From an uncultured Flavonifractor sp. (lineage in GTDB: Bacteria > Bacillota > Clostridia > Oscillospirales > Oscillospiraceae), in the NCBI GenBank assembly GCA_910585415.1, contig CAJUDT010000093.1:1-8783 (forward strand): a DNA stretch of 8,783 bases, read 5' to 3'. The position numbers were made by a program, and so were the translations under genes. The notes below the pieces were generated by a model. The model had not been told where the DNA came from. It was given only the letters and a program-made list of their open reading frames with translations, and made no database searches. Below, piece by piece: positions 1 through 7,015 of this stretch. Position 1 is the stretch's first letter. Every line of letters begins with the position of its first letter.

Positions 1-2797
1 TGACGGTGGTGCTGGAGTAGGAAACGGTGTAGTGTTCAGAATTTTTGCCGGTGATATTAGCATTGCTTATATCCACGGTTACGGTTTTATCCACACCGGC
101 ATTTTCATTGTCAAAGGTACCGGTCAGGCCCTCAATCGTGATAACATCCCCAGGCAGAACGCCCTGCTCCACAACCGCATGGACCTTGGCGGTATCATCG
201 CCGTCATAGAATTTATCCTCCGCCGTCATGGTAGCGGTGACGGACTTCTTACTTGCGGTAAGCGTCCAGGTGGCGGTGGCGTCCTCATAGTTGACCACAC
301 CGGTGTCAGGGTCCTCACCGGATTTGGTCGCTTTCACCGTAGCCTTTCCATCGCCAACGATGGTGACCTGTCCGCTATCCCGGTCCACCGTCGCTACGTT
401 CGCGCCGTCAACCGCTATAATCTCCCAGGTGACAAGGCCGTTGCCCGAACCGCCGGACGTACTCAGAGTAAACGTATCTCCATAAATGACGGTATTGGGC
501 TTTTCGGTGATAGACAGGGTCTCCTGGGTCCGTAAGGTGATTTGGAAGGGGACCTCAACCTCCGCGAGGTCATAGTTCCCGCCCGCTTTATCGGTAACGA
601 CCACTTTTGCCGGCTTATCCGCAGTGCTCACGTTCCGGTTGTTCTCATACTTAACCTGATACTCGGCTTCCGGCAGGATGGTTTTCAGTTCATCGTCCCT
701 GACCGTAACCTTGGGCTCCTTATACCCACCGTCATACAGGTATGTAGACTCGGACAAGGTGACAACAGGGGTGAGCTGCTTGCGTTGGATTTTCACGTCA
801 GTAACCTCGGTAGGACCAACAGCGGTATAGTTGTCCGTCACCTCTACCATGTACCAGACACTGTAATCCCCCGCATTGGTGCCGGTGGGAATCGTGGTGG
901 AGAAGGTACCGTTTTCACTCGTCGCAAATTTGATCTCCAGGCCGTCCGCCACCGCCGCAGGGTTCAGAGTACCCGCAGTAACCAGCTCTTGGGCGGCGCC
1001 GTTGTAGACCGGCTTTGCTGCCACAGGGGCTGTGGCAATCGGGCTGATTTTACGAATGGTCAATGTGATTGGCGTACTGACAGCGGCCTCAAAATTCTGC
1101 ATTTCCGGAAGGCTGACAATCACGTCATAGGTCCCCGCGTTGGTGGGCAGGCCGTCGGTGTAATCGGCATCCCCCTGTTTTTTGTGGGAATACTGGAGAT
1201 ACTTCTGTAAATCATCTTCGGTGGACAGGATATTGATCCTCACAGGCGGGAGGTCGCCTGCCTGTGTTGGCGTACTTGCCTCCACTGGCTGACCATCATA
1301 GTCCACTTCTACTGGAACGGGCTTGACCTTGGTATCCCACTCAAGTACAGGCCGGTCCTGGCTCACAGTGTAGGTCTTGGTAAAGGTTCCGTTAAAGGTG
1401 ATACCGGTGACCGTCACCACAATCTCCCCAGCATCCACGCGGGGATCATAGATTACCTTATAATCAGAATCCTTTACTAGCACCGTATTTGAGCCGTCCG
1501 TCAGGGTAACAGTAATCTTGACGTCTGCTGGCTTGAGCGTGCCGTCATAGATCAAGTCTCTTAAATCGTCCTCGTCAACAACGATTTCGACCCCATTGCC
1601 GCAAACACACGTTCCCGTCCCGTCCTGCTGAAACTCGAACGTACACGGCTCTGACTCTTCTTTCTTGCAAGCATTGCAGGTCCATTTATGTGTGGTGGTT
1701 CCTGCGTCATGTGTGTAGCTTTTATCGGAATGGTCTTCACACTGACCAACAGTGACCGTCTTGGCGTTTTCCGGCTGAATCCGATTGCCCTCGGCGTCAA
1801 CCCAGGTATATCCCGGCTCCAACAGAGCGTCAAAATCGCCGTCCTCTGTCCGAATCGCGAAAATCTTGCCAGTATAGGTACCAGCGGAGAGGTGTACTTC
1901 TGCGCCGGAAGCAATATCCAGAGCATATGTGCTGCCTTCGACAGTCACGTCCTCCGCGATGCTCAGAAAACCGTCGGTCTGGACCTCTATACCGGCACCG
2001 TTCTTAGAGATAACCTTACCGCTGCCTTCCAGATACAGTTTTCCTGTCCCGGTAACCTGCATGGCACTTGTTTTCAGTGCAGACACGGTAAACGTATTTA
2101 AGTTGTAGTGCCGGGTGAAATCGGTTAAAATCGGGTCGTTTATGTTCTTATTTTCGTATATTGTCTGTATGTAGGGAGGTTCGGTTTCGTCGCTTTGAAC
2201 CGCAGAAGCCATCCCGTCTATCTGGTCCAAGAGGGCGGCACAGGGCGATAGGTCCACCTGCTGCTGTTCGTCGCTGGCCAGCGCGTCATACAGGTCGTAA
2301 ATCTCGCCAATCTGAGCCTGGACCTGCTCCGCATTGTGCGCCGAAATACTGCGGGGCAGCTTGTCAATCAAGTCCTCGATGGGGCAGATTGGACAGGCAA
2401 AGGTACACGGCGCGCCGGGATTTCCTTCGGCATATCCGCAGGCCTCGTCGTGCTCGTGCTGGCAGGACAGCATTTGTGTGACACAGCCGCTGTCCTGTGT
2501 ACACACATGGGCGCACAAGCCCGGCTCATCCGCTCCGGCAGCATCGGCCGAATCCGGCCAGCATTCAGCCGTATGCTCATGAATGCAGTCCGTTTCTGCT
2601 GTATAGCAGCCATCGTCGTGGCTATGAGTACATTCCTGTTCCAATACCGGCAGAACATACCCGCACGCATCCGTATGCGCCGGATGATGTGGGCACAGCC
2701 CTTCGTCCGCTCCCACCCCGGCGGCAAAGGCCCCCACAGGGAACAGGTTCAGGCACAGCGCCAGAGCGATGATGAAACTTAGTACTCTGCGTTTCAT
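1..2797 (-). CDS. Secreted multi-domain surface protein with Cys/His-rich repeats, Ig-like and YDG/MBG-type domains (partial, 3' end beyond window)
   Basis: The reading frame is open without a stop for 932 codons from the ATG at 2797 to the window edge; I read it row by row and found no frameshift. Residues 1-26 are a signal peptide (KRR, hydrophobic core, then AFA-A), so the product is exported. Residues 33-138 are Cys/His-rich, with repeated C-x-H-x-H-x3-C units (for example CTHSHDDGC and CQHEHDEAC). Residues about 140-196 look like a short helical module (IEDLIDKLP...). Residues about 235-335 have the short-strand pattern of a beta-helix. Residues 353-399 hold further Cys pairs (CNAC, CVCG). 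From about 405 there are tandem beta-sandwich modules with YDG/YNG signatures (417-419, 500-502, 598-600, 688-690), a bacterial Ig-like stretch (about 760-850), and a YDG-type domain (853-932) at the edge. It has its own promoter and an RBS GGGAGG 7 nt before the ATG. The function is unknown; adhesion or a cell-wall role is an inference. The C-terminal anchor is not in the window. Confidence 0.93.
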   Translation of the reverse strand, partial: MKRRVLSFIIALALCLNLFPVGAFAAGVGADEGLCPHHPAHTDACGYVLPVLEQECTHSHDDGCYTAETDCIHEHTAECWPDSADAAGADEPGLCAHVCTQDSGCVTQMLSCQHEHDEACGYAEGNPGAPCTFACPICPIEDLIDKLPRSISAHNAEQVQAQIGEIYDLYDALASDEQQQVDLSPCAALLDQIDGMASAVQSDETEPPYIQTIYENKNINDPILTDFTRHYNLNTFTVSALKTSAMQVTGTGKLYLEGSGKVISKNGAGIEVQTDGFLSIAEDVTVEGSTYALDIASGAEVHLSAGTYTGKIFAIRTEDGDFDALLEPGYTWVDAEGNRIQPENAKTVTVGQCEDHSDKSYTHDAGTTTHKWTCNACKKEESEPCTFEFQQDGTGTCVCGNGVEIVVDEDDLRDLIYDGTLKPADVKITVTLTDGSNTVLVKDSDYKVIYDPRVDAGEIVVTVTGITFNGTFTKTYTVSQDRPVLEWDTKVKPVPVEVDYDGQPVEASTPTQAGDLPPVRINILSTEDDLQKYLQYSHKKQGDADYTDGLPTNAGTYDVIVSLPEMQNFEAAVSTPITLTIRKISPIATAPVAAKPVYNGAAQELVTAGTLNPAAVADGLEIKFATSENGTFSTTIPTGTNAGDYSVWYMVEVTDNYTAVGPTEVTDVKIQRKQLTPVVTLSESTYLYDGGYKEPKVTVRDDELKTILPEAEYQVKYENNRNVSTADKPAKVVVTDKAGGNYDLAEVEVPFQITLRTQETLSITEKPNTVIYGDTFTLSTSGGSGNGLVTWEIIAVDGANVATVDRDSGQVTIVGDGKATVKATKSGEDPDTGVVNYEDATATWTLTASKKSVTATMTAEDKFYDGDDTAKVHAVVEQGVLPGDVITIEGLTGTFDNENAGVDKTVTVDISNANITGKNSEHYTVSYSSTTV

Positions 2798-2810
2798 GCG
2801 ATAACCTCCC

Positions 2811-2852
2811 AAACTCACGAGGAAGCCGCGCCTGGGCGCACTCCCTCAGTTT
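2811..2852 (-). promoter_or_regulatory. Hairpin in the 5' leader of the surface protein gene
   Basis: Read on the minus strand, AAACT-GAGGGAG pairs with CTTCCTC-gtg-AGTTT. This gives 5 bp, a 3-nt bulge and 7 bp (one G-U), and a GCGCC/GGCGC element can form in the apical part. The 3' foot ends directly against the RBS GGGAGG (2805-2810). The structure lies between the predicted start site and the start codon and could tune translation. It matches no riboswitch class I know, and no poly-T follows it, so it is not a terminator. Confidence 0.5.
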
Positions 2853-2862
2853 ATCGTCCTTA

Positions 2863-2891
2863 ATTTTACCACTCCAGCGGCAAAATGTCCA
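2863..2891 (-). promoter_or_regulatory. Sigma-A type promoter of the surface protein gene
   Basis: On the minus strand a -35 box TGGACA (2886-2891) and a -10 box TAAAAT (2863-2868) are separated by exactly 17 nt. The predicted start site is near 2856, giving a leader of about 60 nt before the ATG at 2797. It is the best promoter match in the gap and lies downstream of the terminator of the preceding gene. Confidence 0.65.
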
Positions 2892-3072
2892 CTGCTCAAG
2901 CAACAATTTTAAGCACAGATTTCCTGTCCGGCCGCCCCCGCGGAGCCCTCGCCCGTGTCAAGTCACGGCTCCAGTTTCATCCTTGCGCCAAAAGACACCA
3001 GATTGCATCTTTTCTGCTCCAAAAATGAAAAATCCACCTTCCATCCGCCGGAAAACATTGGATATCCCCGGA
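2892..3072. other. Intergenic stretch with no recognised feature
   Basis: This lies between the transporter terminator and the surface-protein promoter. I see no credible reading frame, RNA gene or repeat. A TTGACA on the minus strand (around 2957) has no -10 box at a workable distance. Confidence 0.5.
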
Positions 3073-3118
3073 CAAATAAAAGGGAACCCGTCAGCACCTT
3101 AATGCCACGGGTTCCCTT
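3073..3118 (-). terminator. Rho-independent terminator of the transporter/keto-acid operon
   Basis: A perfect 12-bp inverted repeat (3080-3091 AAGGGAACCCGT with 3107-3118 ACGGGTTCCCTT) has a 15-nt loop. On the minus strand the stem runs into TTTTATTTG. It begins 28 nt after the stop codon of the transporter gene, so it closes the operon that starts at 6633. The plus-strand side has only a weak T-run. Confidence 0.88.
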
Positions 3119-3146
3119 GTATTCCATCAAATAATTTCTGATAGGC

Positions 3147-4538
3147 TCAGACGAACATGGGAATGAAGTACAGTCCCAGGCAAACGATCACCAGCCAGAA
3201 CATGCAGATGAACGCCATAAAGCCCCATACATCCTTCAGCTTCATGCCCACCACCGACAGAGCGGGGATGACATACAGCGGCTGGAGCAGGTTGGTACAC
3301 TCGTCGCCATAGACGAACGCGTTGAGGCAGTTGACCAGATTGGCGCCGTCGATCTGCCTGGCGGCCTCCACAATGAGGGGCCCCTGTACGGTGAACTGAC
3401 CGCCCTGAGAGGGGACGAACAGATTTACCACGCAGGCGGACAGGAAGGAGAAGATCGGCAGTGTCTGGGCGTTGGCGATGGACACCATGCCGTTAACCAG
3501 CACCGCGCCCAGGCCGTTTTCCACGTACATCATGCCCATAATCGCGCCATAGAAGGGGAACTGGAGCATGACGTCGGTGGCCAGGTGCATACTGTTTTTG
3601 TGGGCCTCAATCCACTGGCGGGGCCGGGGGAACAGGAAGCAGTTAATGCCCACAAACATAAAAATAACCAGGTTCATGTTCAGCGCGCCCAGCAGACCCT
3701 TGGTGAACACAGAATAGGCGATATAGATGAAGATGAACGCGCCGGTAACCCACATAAAGGGCATGAAGGTGTTCATGTGCTCGGCGGCGGTGGAGGGCTT
3801 CTCGGTAATCTTGTAAGAGGCGGGCTCCACGTCGGCCTCGGTGGCGATGTCGCCCAGCTCCACCAGCTCGTCGGGGCCGGGGCGGGTAAACAGCACCAGC
3901 AAAATGAACACCACGGCCAGGATGGAGAAGAGGATGATATTCATGGGGTTATAGCAGGTGTCGGCCACGCTCATGGTCTGGCCGACAATCTGGGCGTAGG
4001 AGCTGCCTTCTGTGGCCAAATTGGAATACAGGGTAGCGGAGGGCCCCAGGCACTGGCCCAGAATCATACAGGAGTAGCCGCCGGCCACCATCATGGGGAA
4101 GTGCAGGCCCTTAATGCGCTTGGCCAGGTGCATGGCCAGAATGGGGGTGACGATGGTGCAGAAGGCCCAGTTGAGCATGGAGGTCACATAGCCGAACAGC
4201 ATCAGCACCACCAGGGCGGCGGTACGGCTGTTGACCATCTTGGCCAGGGCGCTGAGGAGCTTGGCCACCTGGGGGCTGCGGGCGCAGGTGGCGCACACGA
4301 TGACCATCAATCCCATCTGAAAGGCCAGGGTAAACTGGCTGCTCAGGCCGTCCCACCAGGCGATCAGGAGCTCCAGAGGGGTTTTCCCGCAGAACAGGGA
4401 GAGCACAAAGACCACCAGCATCAGGATGACACAGAACACGAAGGATTCCGGGATGATCTTCTCGGCCGCAAAGTTGAACTTCTTACTGACGCGCCATAGG
4501 AGGGTGCCTTGCGATTTGACTTCGGATTTGCTTGACAT
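3147..4538 (-). CDS. atoE: AtoE-type short-chain fatty acid transporter
   Basis: The 463-residue integral membrane protein is close to the roughly 440 residues of E. coli AtoE (SCFA transporter family). I count about ten hydrophobic segments, at roughly 32-50, 68-84, 106-128, 145-163, 200-218, 258-277, 287-303, 325-345, 360-376 and 436-458. A polar cytoplasmic-like loop lies at 220-256. Family signatures are visible: LNWAF (122-126), LQFPFYGAIMGMM (325-337) and NLFVPSQGGQFTVQGP (372-387), which parallels the NFAVPSGGG...QGP region of AtoE. The ATG at 4538 has an AGAGGAAG ribosome site about 8 nt upstream; an ATG 6 nt earlier reads straight into TAA. It is the last gene of the operon, 123 nt behind the dehydrogenase, with three palindromes in the gap. 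The family moves short-chain carboxylates such as acetoacetate or butyrate. Direction and substrate here are inferred: uptake of a 3-hydroxy or keto acid, or export of acetoacetate/butyrate. Confidence 0.9.
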   Translation of the reverse strand: MSSKSEVKSQGTLLWRVSKKFNFAAEKIIPESFVFCVILMLVVFVLSLFCGKTPLELLIAWWDGLSSQFTLAFQMGLMVIVCATCARSPQVAKLLSALAKMVNSRTAALVVLMLFGYVTSMLNWAFCTIVTPILAMHLAKRIKGLHFPMMVAGGYSCMILGQCLGPSATLYSNLATEGSSYAQIVGQTMSVADTCYNPMNIILFSILAVVFILLVLFTRPGPDELVELGDIATEADVEPASYKITEKPSTAAEHMNTFMPFMWVTGAFIFIYIAYSVFTKGLLGALNMNLVIFMFVGINCFLFPRPRQWIEAHKNSMHLATDVMLQFPFYGAIMGMMYVENGLGAVLVNGMVSIANAQTLPIFSFLSACVVNLFVPSQGGQFTVQGPLIVEAARQIDGANLVNCLNAFVYGDECTNLLQPLYVIPALSVVGMKLKDVWGFMAFICMFWLVIVCLGLYFIPMFV

Positions 4539-4559
4539 TACATTCGCTTCCTCTCTTGT

Positions 4560-4637
4560 TTATTTCAAATAACCCCATGGGGCCCCATGAGGCCGGGAGC
4601 CGGACCGGCTCCCGAGAGGACGCCAAAGGCGTCCTCT
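4560..4637. repeat. Cluster of adjacent palindromes in the dehydrogenase-transporter gap
   Basis: Within 78 bases there are four inverted repeats: TTATTT-c-AAATAA (4560-4572), the perfect 14-mer CATGGGGCCCCATG (4576-4589), a 9-bp stem at 4594-4614 (CGGGAGCCG pairing with CGGCTCCCG), and a 10-bp stem AGAGGACGCC-aaa-GGCGTCCTCT (4615-4637). The last two abut exactly. No poly-T follows on the minus strand, so this is not a standard terminator. Partial termination or protection of the upstream mRNA would alter the transporter-to-enzyme ratio; that is inference. Confidence 0.75.
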
Positions 4638-4661
4638 ATTTGAGTTCCCTGCAAAACGCAC

Positions 4662-5588
4662 TCATTTGCCGTACAGCATCCGAATCAGATACTCGTTCAG
4701 CGCGGCGTTGGAGGCGGCTGTCTGCTCCGGCGTCCAGGTCTGAAAGCCCTCGCCGCTCTTGAAGCCCAGCTTCCCCGCGTCCCGCAGCTGTTTGAGCAGG
4801 GGGGAGGGCGCGTGGGAGTCCTCCAAATCCTTGAGGATGTAGTCATGAATGTTGTAGGTCAAATCGGTCCCCACCATGTCGGCGTTCTCCAGGGGGCCCA
4901 GCTGGGGCAGGCGCAGTCCGAAGGCGTAGCGCACCGCCTTGTCCACCGTGGCCGCGTCGGCAATGCCCCGCTCCACAATGGAGATGGCCTCCCGCCAGAG
5001 GGCGTGCTGCATCCGGTTTGCGATGAAGCCGGGCACATCCTTCTTGCAGAGCACCGGCTCCTTGCCCACACTGGCCAGCACGTCCATGACCGTCTGGGCC
5101 ACGGCGTCGCTGGTGGCGTCGGACTTGACCACCTCCACCAGGGGAATCAGGTGGCCGGGGTTCCAAAAGTGGGTCCCCACGAAGCGCTCCCGGTGCTTGA
5201 GCTCCCGGCTGATTTCCGAGGGACTCATGACGGAGGAATTGGTACAGAAAATGGCGTCAGGACGGCAGCGGGCCTCCAGCTTGGCAAAGGTTTCCCGCTT
5301 GATGCCCATGTCCTCGAACACGGCCTCAATGACCAGATCCGCCCCGGACACCAGCGGACTGTCCAGGTTGGTGGTAAAGGTGATGCGGCTCAGGCGGTCC
5401 TCCACATCGGCGTCCGTCAAAACACCGTGGTCTACCAGCTGCTTTGTATTGGTGCGGATGCCGCCATATATATCGGTCTGATACAGGTCGTACACCCCAA
5501 TGCGGTACTCCGGGTTGGAGGCAAACACGAAGGCGATATTTTTGCCCATCATGCCGCCGCCGCAAATGAGAATCTGTTTGATTTCCAT
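4662..5588 (-). CDS. 3-hydroxyacyl-CoA dehydrogenase-family enzyme (probable 3-hydroxy acid dehydrogenase)
   Basis: The product has 308 residues, the usual length for a single-copy HAD protein. An N-terminal Rossmann fold has GGGMMG at 10-15 and an acidic residue D34 at the end of the second strand, which favours NAD+ over NADP+. The active site is complete by family pattern: TNSS (116-119), His140 in THFWNPGH, Glu152 in LVEVV, and Asn191 in PGFIANR. The C-terminal domain ends with GKLGFKSGEGF (272-282), typical of the family. The ATG at 5588 is chosen because AAAGGAG (5600-5606) lies 11 nt upstream; the longer frame from TTG 5609 would have the RBS inside it. It begins 17 nt after the zinc-ribbon stop codon. 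HAD relatives include L-carnitine dehydrogenases, which act on free 3-hydroxy acids and pair with BKACE enzymes in pseudomonads. Here the pairing suggests oxidation of a 3-hydroxy acid to the keto substrate of the neighbouring cleavage enzyme. A CoA-ester substrate remains possible. Confidence 0.9.
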   Translation of the reverse strand: MEIKQILICGGGMMGKNIAFVFASNPEYRIGVYDLYQTDIYGGIRTNTKQLVDHGVLTDADVEDRLSRITFTTNLDSPLVSGADLVIEAVFEDMGIKRETFAKLEARCRPDAIFCTNSSVMSPSEISRELKHRERFVGTHFWNPGHLIPLVEVVKSDATSDAVAQTVMDVLASVGKEPVLCKKDVPGFIANRMQHALWREAISIVERGIADAATVDKAVRYAFGLRLPQLGPLENADMVGTDLTYNIHDYILKDLEDSHAPSPLLKQLRDAGKLGFKSGEGFQTWTPEQTAASNAALNEYLIRMLYGK

Positions 5589-5605
5589 ATGGAAACGCGC
5601 TCCTT

Positions 5606-5797
5606 TCAATCGGCGGTATCTTCATAGTCCATGGCGTCCGGCGGGCAGACACCGCCGCTTTCGCCCACCAGCTTCCCCTCCGCCCCGCAGGCGGGACAGC
5701 GGCCAAAGGCGGCCTCCGTAATGGTGTCCGCCCCGGATTTGAATTTCTTCCCGCAGTCGGGACAGCGGTAGAACATCCAATAGACGCCCCAGCTCAT
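5606..5797 (-). CDS. Small zinc-ribbon protein of 63 residues
   Basis: This is a 63-residue protein with two CxxC knuckles, CPDC at 12-15 and CPAC at 34-37, giving a four-cysteine zinc ribbon, followed by an acidic tail (MDYEDTAD). The ATG overlaps the stop codon of the cleavage-enzyme gene (ATGA at 5794-5797), and no strong RBS precedes it, so translation is probably coupled. Its stop codon overlaps the RBS of the dehydrogenase gene, so it sits in the middle of the operon with no spare bases. It has no signal peptide or membrane segment. I cannot name a function: a metal-binding accessory to the zinc-dependent cleavage enzyme, or a regulator, are guesses. The conserved cysteine pattern and tight packing argue that it is a real gene. 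Confidence 0.85.
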   Translation of the reverse strand: MSWGVYWMFYRCPDCGKKFKSGADTITEAAFGRCPACGAEGKLVGESGGVCPPDAMDYEDTAD

Positions 5798-6633
5798 TTC
5801 TTCAAGCCCAGAATGTCGCGGGCCTCGCTGGGGGTGGCGATTTCCCGGCCAAACTCCTGGCTGACCCGGACGGCCCGTTCCACAAACTGGGCGTTGCTGC
5901 TGGCCAGCTGGCCCTTGGCGTACATCACATTGTCCTCCATGCCCACCCGGACGTGACCGCCCAGGGCAATGGCCCCATAGAGCATCTCCATGGCGGAGTG
6001 GCCCACACCGAAGCAGCTCCAGGTGGAGCCGGGGCAGAGTTGCTCCATCGTCTCCTTCATGAACACCAGGTTCTTCATGCTTCCGGGGATGCCGTTGGCG
6101 CAGCCCATGCAGAATTGGAAGTGCAGGGGAGCCTTGAGCACGCCCTTTTTCAGATAATAGGCGGCGTTGGCAATCATGCCGGGGTCAAAGGCCTCGATCT
6201 CAGGCTTCACGCCCCACGCCTGCATATTGGCCCCCAGCTCCTCCAGGAACTTGGGGTGGTTGAGGAACAGGCTGGAGTGGAGCCAGTTCATGGAGCCGCA
6301 GTCGTAGGAGCCCATCTCAGGACGGAGCTCCTTGAGGTGGATTTGACGGGTCTCGTCGGTAGCATTCAGGTCGCCGGAGGTGGTCATGTTAAGAATGATG
6401 TCACAGTCGGGATGGTTTTGATGCAGCAGCTCCACGGTCTGGCGGAATTTATCGGCGCTCATGGTTCCGTTTCCGTCGTCGTCCCGCATGTGCAGATGGG
6501 CCACCGCCGCCCCCGCCTTCCAGCAGGCGTAGACATCCTCGGAGATTTCAGCGGGGGTCATGGGGACATTGGGATTGTTTTCCTTTTTGGGCCACGCGCC
6601 GGTGGTGGCCACAGTGATAATCGTTTTGGTCAT
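5794..6633 (-). CDS. Beta-keto acid cleavage enzyme (BKACE / 3-keto-5-aminohexanoate cleavage family)
   Basis: The product is 279 residues, the normal length of the family. These zinc-dependent TIM-barrel enzymes react a beta-keto acid with acetyl-CoA to give acetoacetate and a new acyl-CoA. Visible family features are AHLHMRD with zinc ligands His46 and His48, the KPEIEAFDPG strand (143-152), and RVGMED (229-234), where Glu233 is the third zinc ligand and Arg229/Asp234 match the catalytic pair of the lysine-fermentation enzyme Kce. The start is the ATG at 6633, preceded 7 nt upstream by AGGGTG. The frame stays open to 6882, but that extension would contain the sigma-54 promoter and does not resemble the family. 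It is first in the operon. The substrate cannot be read from sequence: the Kce partners of lysine fermentation are absent from the window, so I do not call it kce. The dehydrogenase neighbour suggests the keto acid comes from a 3-hydroxy acid. Confidence 0.92.
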   Translation of the reverse strand: MTKTIITVATTGAWPKKENNPNVPMTPAEISEDVYACWKAGAAVAHLHMRDDDGNGTMSADKFRQTVELLHQNHPDCDIILNMTTSGDLNATDETRQIHLKELRPEMGSYDCGSMNWLHSSLFLNHPKFLEELGANMQAWGVKPEIEAFDPGMIANAAYYLKKGVLKAPLHFQFCMGCANGIPGSMKNLVFMKETMEQLCPGSTWSCFGVGHSAMEMLYGAIALGGHVRVGMEDNVMYAKGQLASSNAQFVERAVRVSQEFGREIATPSEARDILGLKK

Positions 6634-6640
6634 GATAAAG

Positions 6641-6653
6641 CACCCTATCCTTT
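6641..6653 (-). promoter_or_regulatory. Ribosome binding site that fixes the start of the cleavage enzyme
   Basis: On the minus strand AAAGGATAGGGTG ends 7 nt before the ATG at 6633. It supports this ATG over the upstream in-frame start at 6882, which would be translated across the sigma-54 promoter. Confidence 0.7.
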
Positions 6654-6755
6654 CTTGAACGATGCGCGCAGGGCCGTCAGAGGGGATGCACTCCCATTCC
6701 GCGTCGGTATGCCAGCGCCTTACTTTGGGCAAATGCCCTTGCATCTCTTTTATCT

Positions 6756-6772
6756 TGCATAGGGTGTGCCAA
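6756..6772 (-). promoter_or_regulatory. Sigma-54 (-24/-12) promoter of the keto-acid operon
   Basis: On the minus strand TTGGCACACCCTATGCA matches the sigma-54 consensus YTGGCACGN4TTGCW at all but two places. The GG (6769-6770) and GC (6757-6758) dinucleotides are exactly 10 nt apart, as required. The predicted start of transcription is near 6745, giving a leader of about 112 nt. A sigma-54 activator gene lies immediately upstream and activator-like palindromes are in place, which strongly supports the call. Confidence 0.85.
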
Positions 6773-6781
6773 CTTGGCCGG

Positions 6782-6801
6782 AAACAGAAAAAAAGCGGAA
6801 A
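6782..6801. promoter_or_regulatory. Roughly phased A-tracts between activator site and promoter
   Basis: Three A-runs (6782-6784, 6788-6794, 6799-6801) lie with centres 8-9 bp apart between the proximal palindrome and the sigma-54 promoter. Such runs can bend DNA and could help the activator loop to the promoter. This is weak evidence, and no IHF-type site was recognised. Confidence 0.25.
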
Positions 6802-6853
6802 TCCATTGGACTGCAAGGGATACAGCGGCAGCCTGTTTGTGTGCCCTTCCAAA

Positions 6854-6897
6854 GAAAACAGCCGGCCGGTGAAATAATTCACCAGCCGGCTGTTTTC
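6854..6897 (-). terminator. Terminator of the sigma-54 activator gene, with an activator site nested in its apex
   Basis: A perfect 13-bp inverted repeat (GAAAACAGCCGGC at 6854-6866 with GCCGGCTGTTTTC at 6885-6897) is followed after one mismatch by a further 6-bp pairing (GGTGAA/TTCACC) around a 4-base centre. The result is an almost continuous 44-bp palindrome. On the minus strand it ends in TGTTTTCTTTGG, a moderate T-rich tail, 126 nt after the regulator stop codon. Confidence 0.7.
6868..6883. promoter_or_regulatory. Putative activator binding site 1 (GGTGAA-N4-TTCACC)
   Basis: GGTGAAATAATTCACC is a perfect 6-bp inverted repeat with a 4-bp centre. It lies about 130 bp upstream of the predicted sigma-54 start site, the usual place for an enhancer. 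The same motif recurs at 6995-7010 and 7016-7031. Binding by the adjacent Fis-HTH regulator is inferred. Confidence 0.65.
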
Positions 6898-6994
6898 ATC
6901 ATGGAGCCCTGCCTTGTAGAAAAGAGATGAAAATCCTTCATAAAATGCCGCAGCTTTTGAGGAAATCGTCCGCAGACACTGCCATTCAAAGGAT

Positions 6995-7010
6995 GGTGAA
7001 TTTTATCACC
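6995..7010. promoter_or_regulatory. Putative activator binding site 2 (GGTGAA-N4-ATCACC)
   Basis: GGTGAATTTTATCACC matches the repeat motif except for one base in the right half. Its centre is 21 bp, two helical turns, from the centre of site 3, so both would face the same side of the DNA. It lies about 257 bp upstream of the predicted start site. Confidence 0.6.
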
Positions 7011-7015
7011 GAGTC

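Noticed and set aside
32..1210. Plus-strand frames (32-535, 542-1210) at the left end
   Set aside because: They lie opposite the continuous minus-strand surface-protein frame, which has a signal peptide and recognisable domains.
3585..4499. 304-codon plus-strand frame rich in His, Gly and Gln
   Set aside because: It is the antisense shadow of the transporter gene in GC-rich DNA; its composition is unlike a real protein and no RBS or promoter fits.
4812..5627. Long plus-strand frame opposite the dehydrogenase
   Set aside because: It is an antisense shadow of a gene with complete catalytic motifs.
5953..6762. Long plus-strand frame opposite the BKACE gene
   Set aside because: It is an antisense shadow, low-complexity His/Gly/Val-rich, and runs through the sigma-54 promoter.
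6634..6882. In-frame N-terminal extension of the BKACE gene from 6882
   Set aside because: It would be translated across the sigma-54 promoter and part of the enhancer, does not resemble the family N-terminus, and a good RBS precedes ATG 6633.
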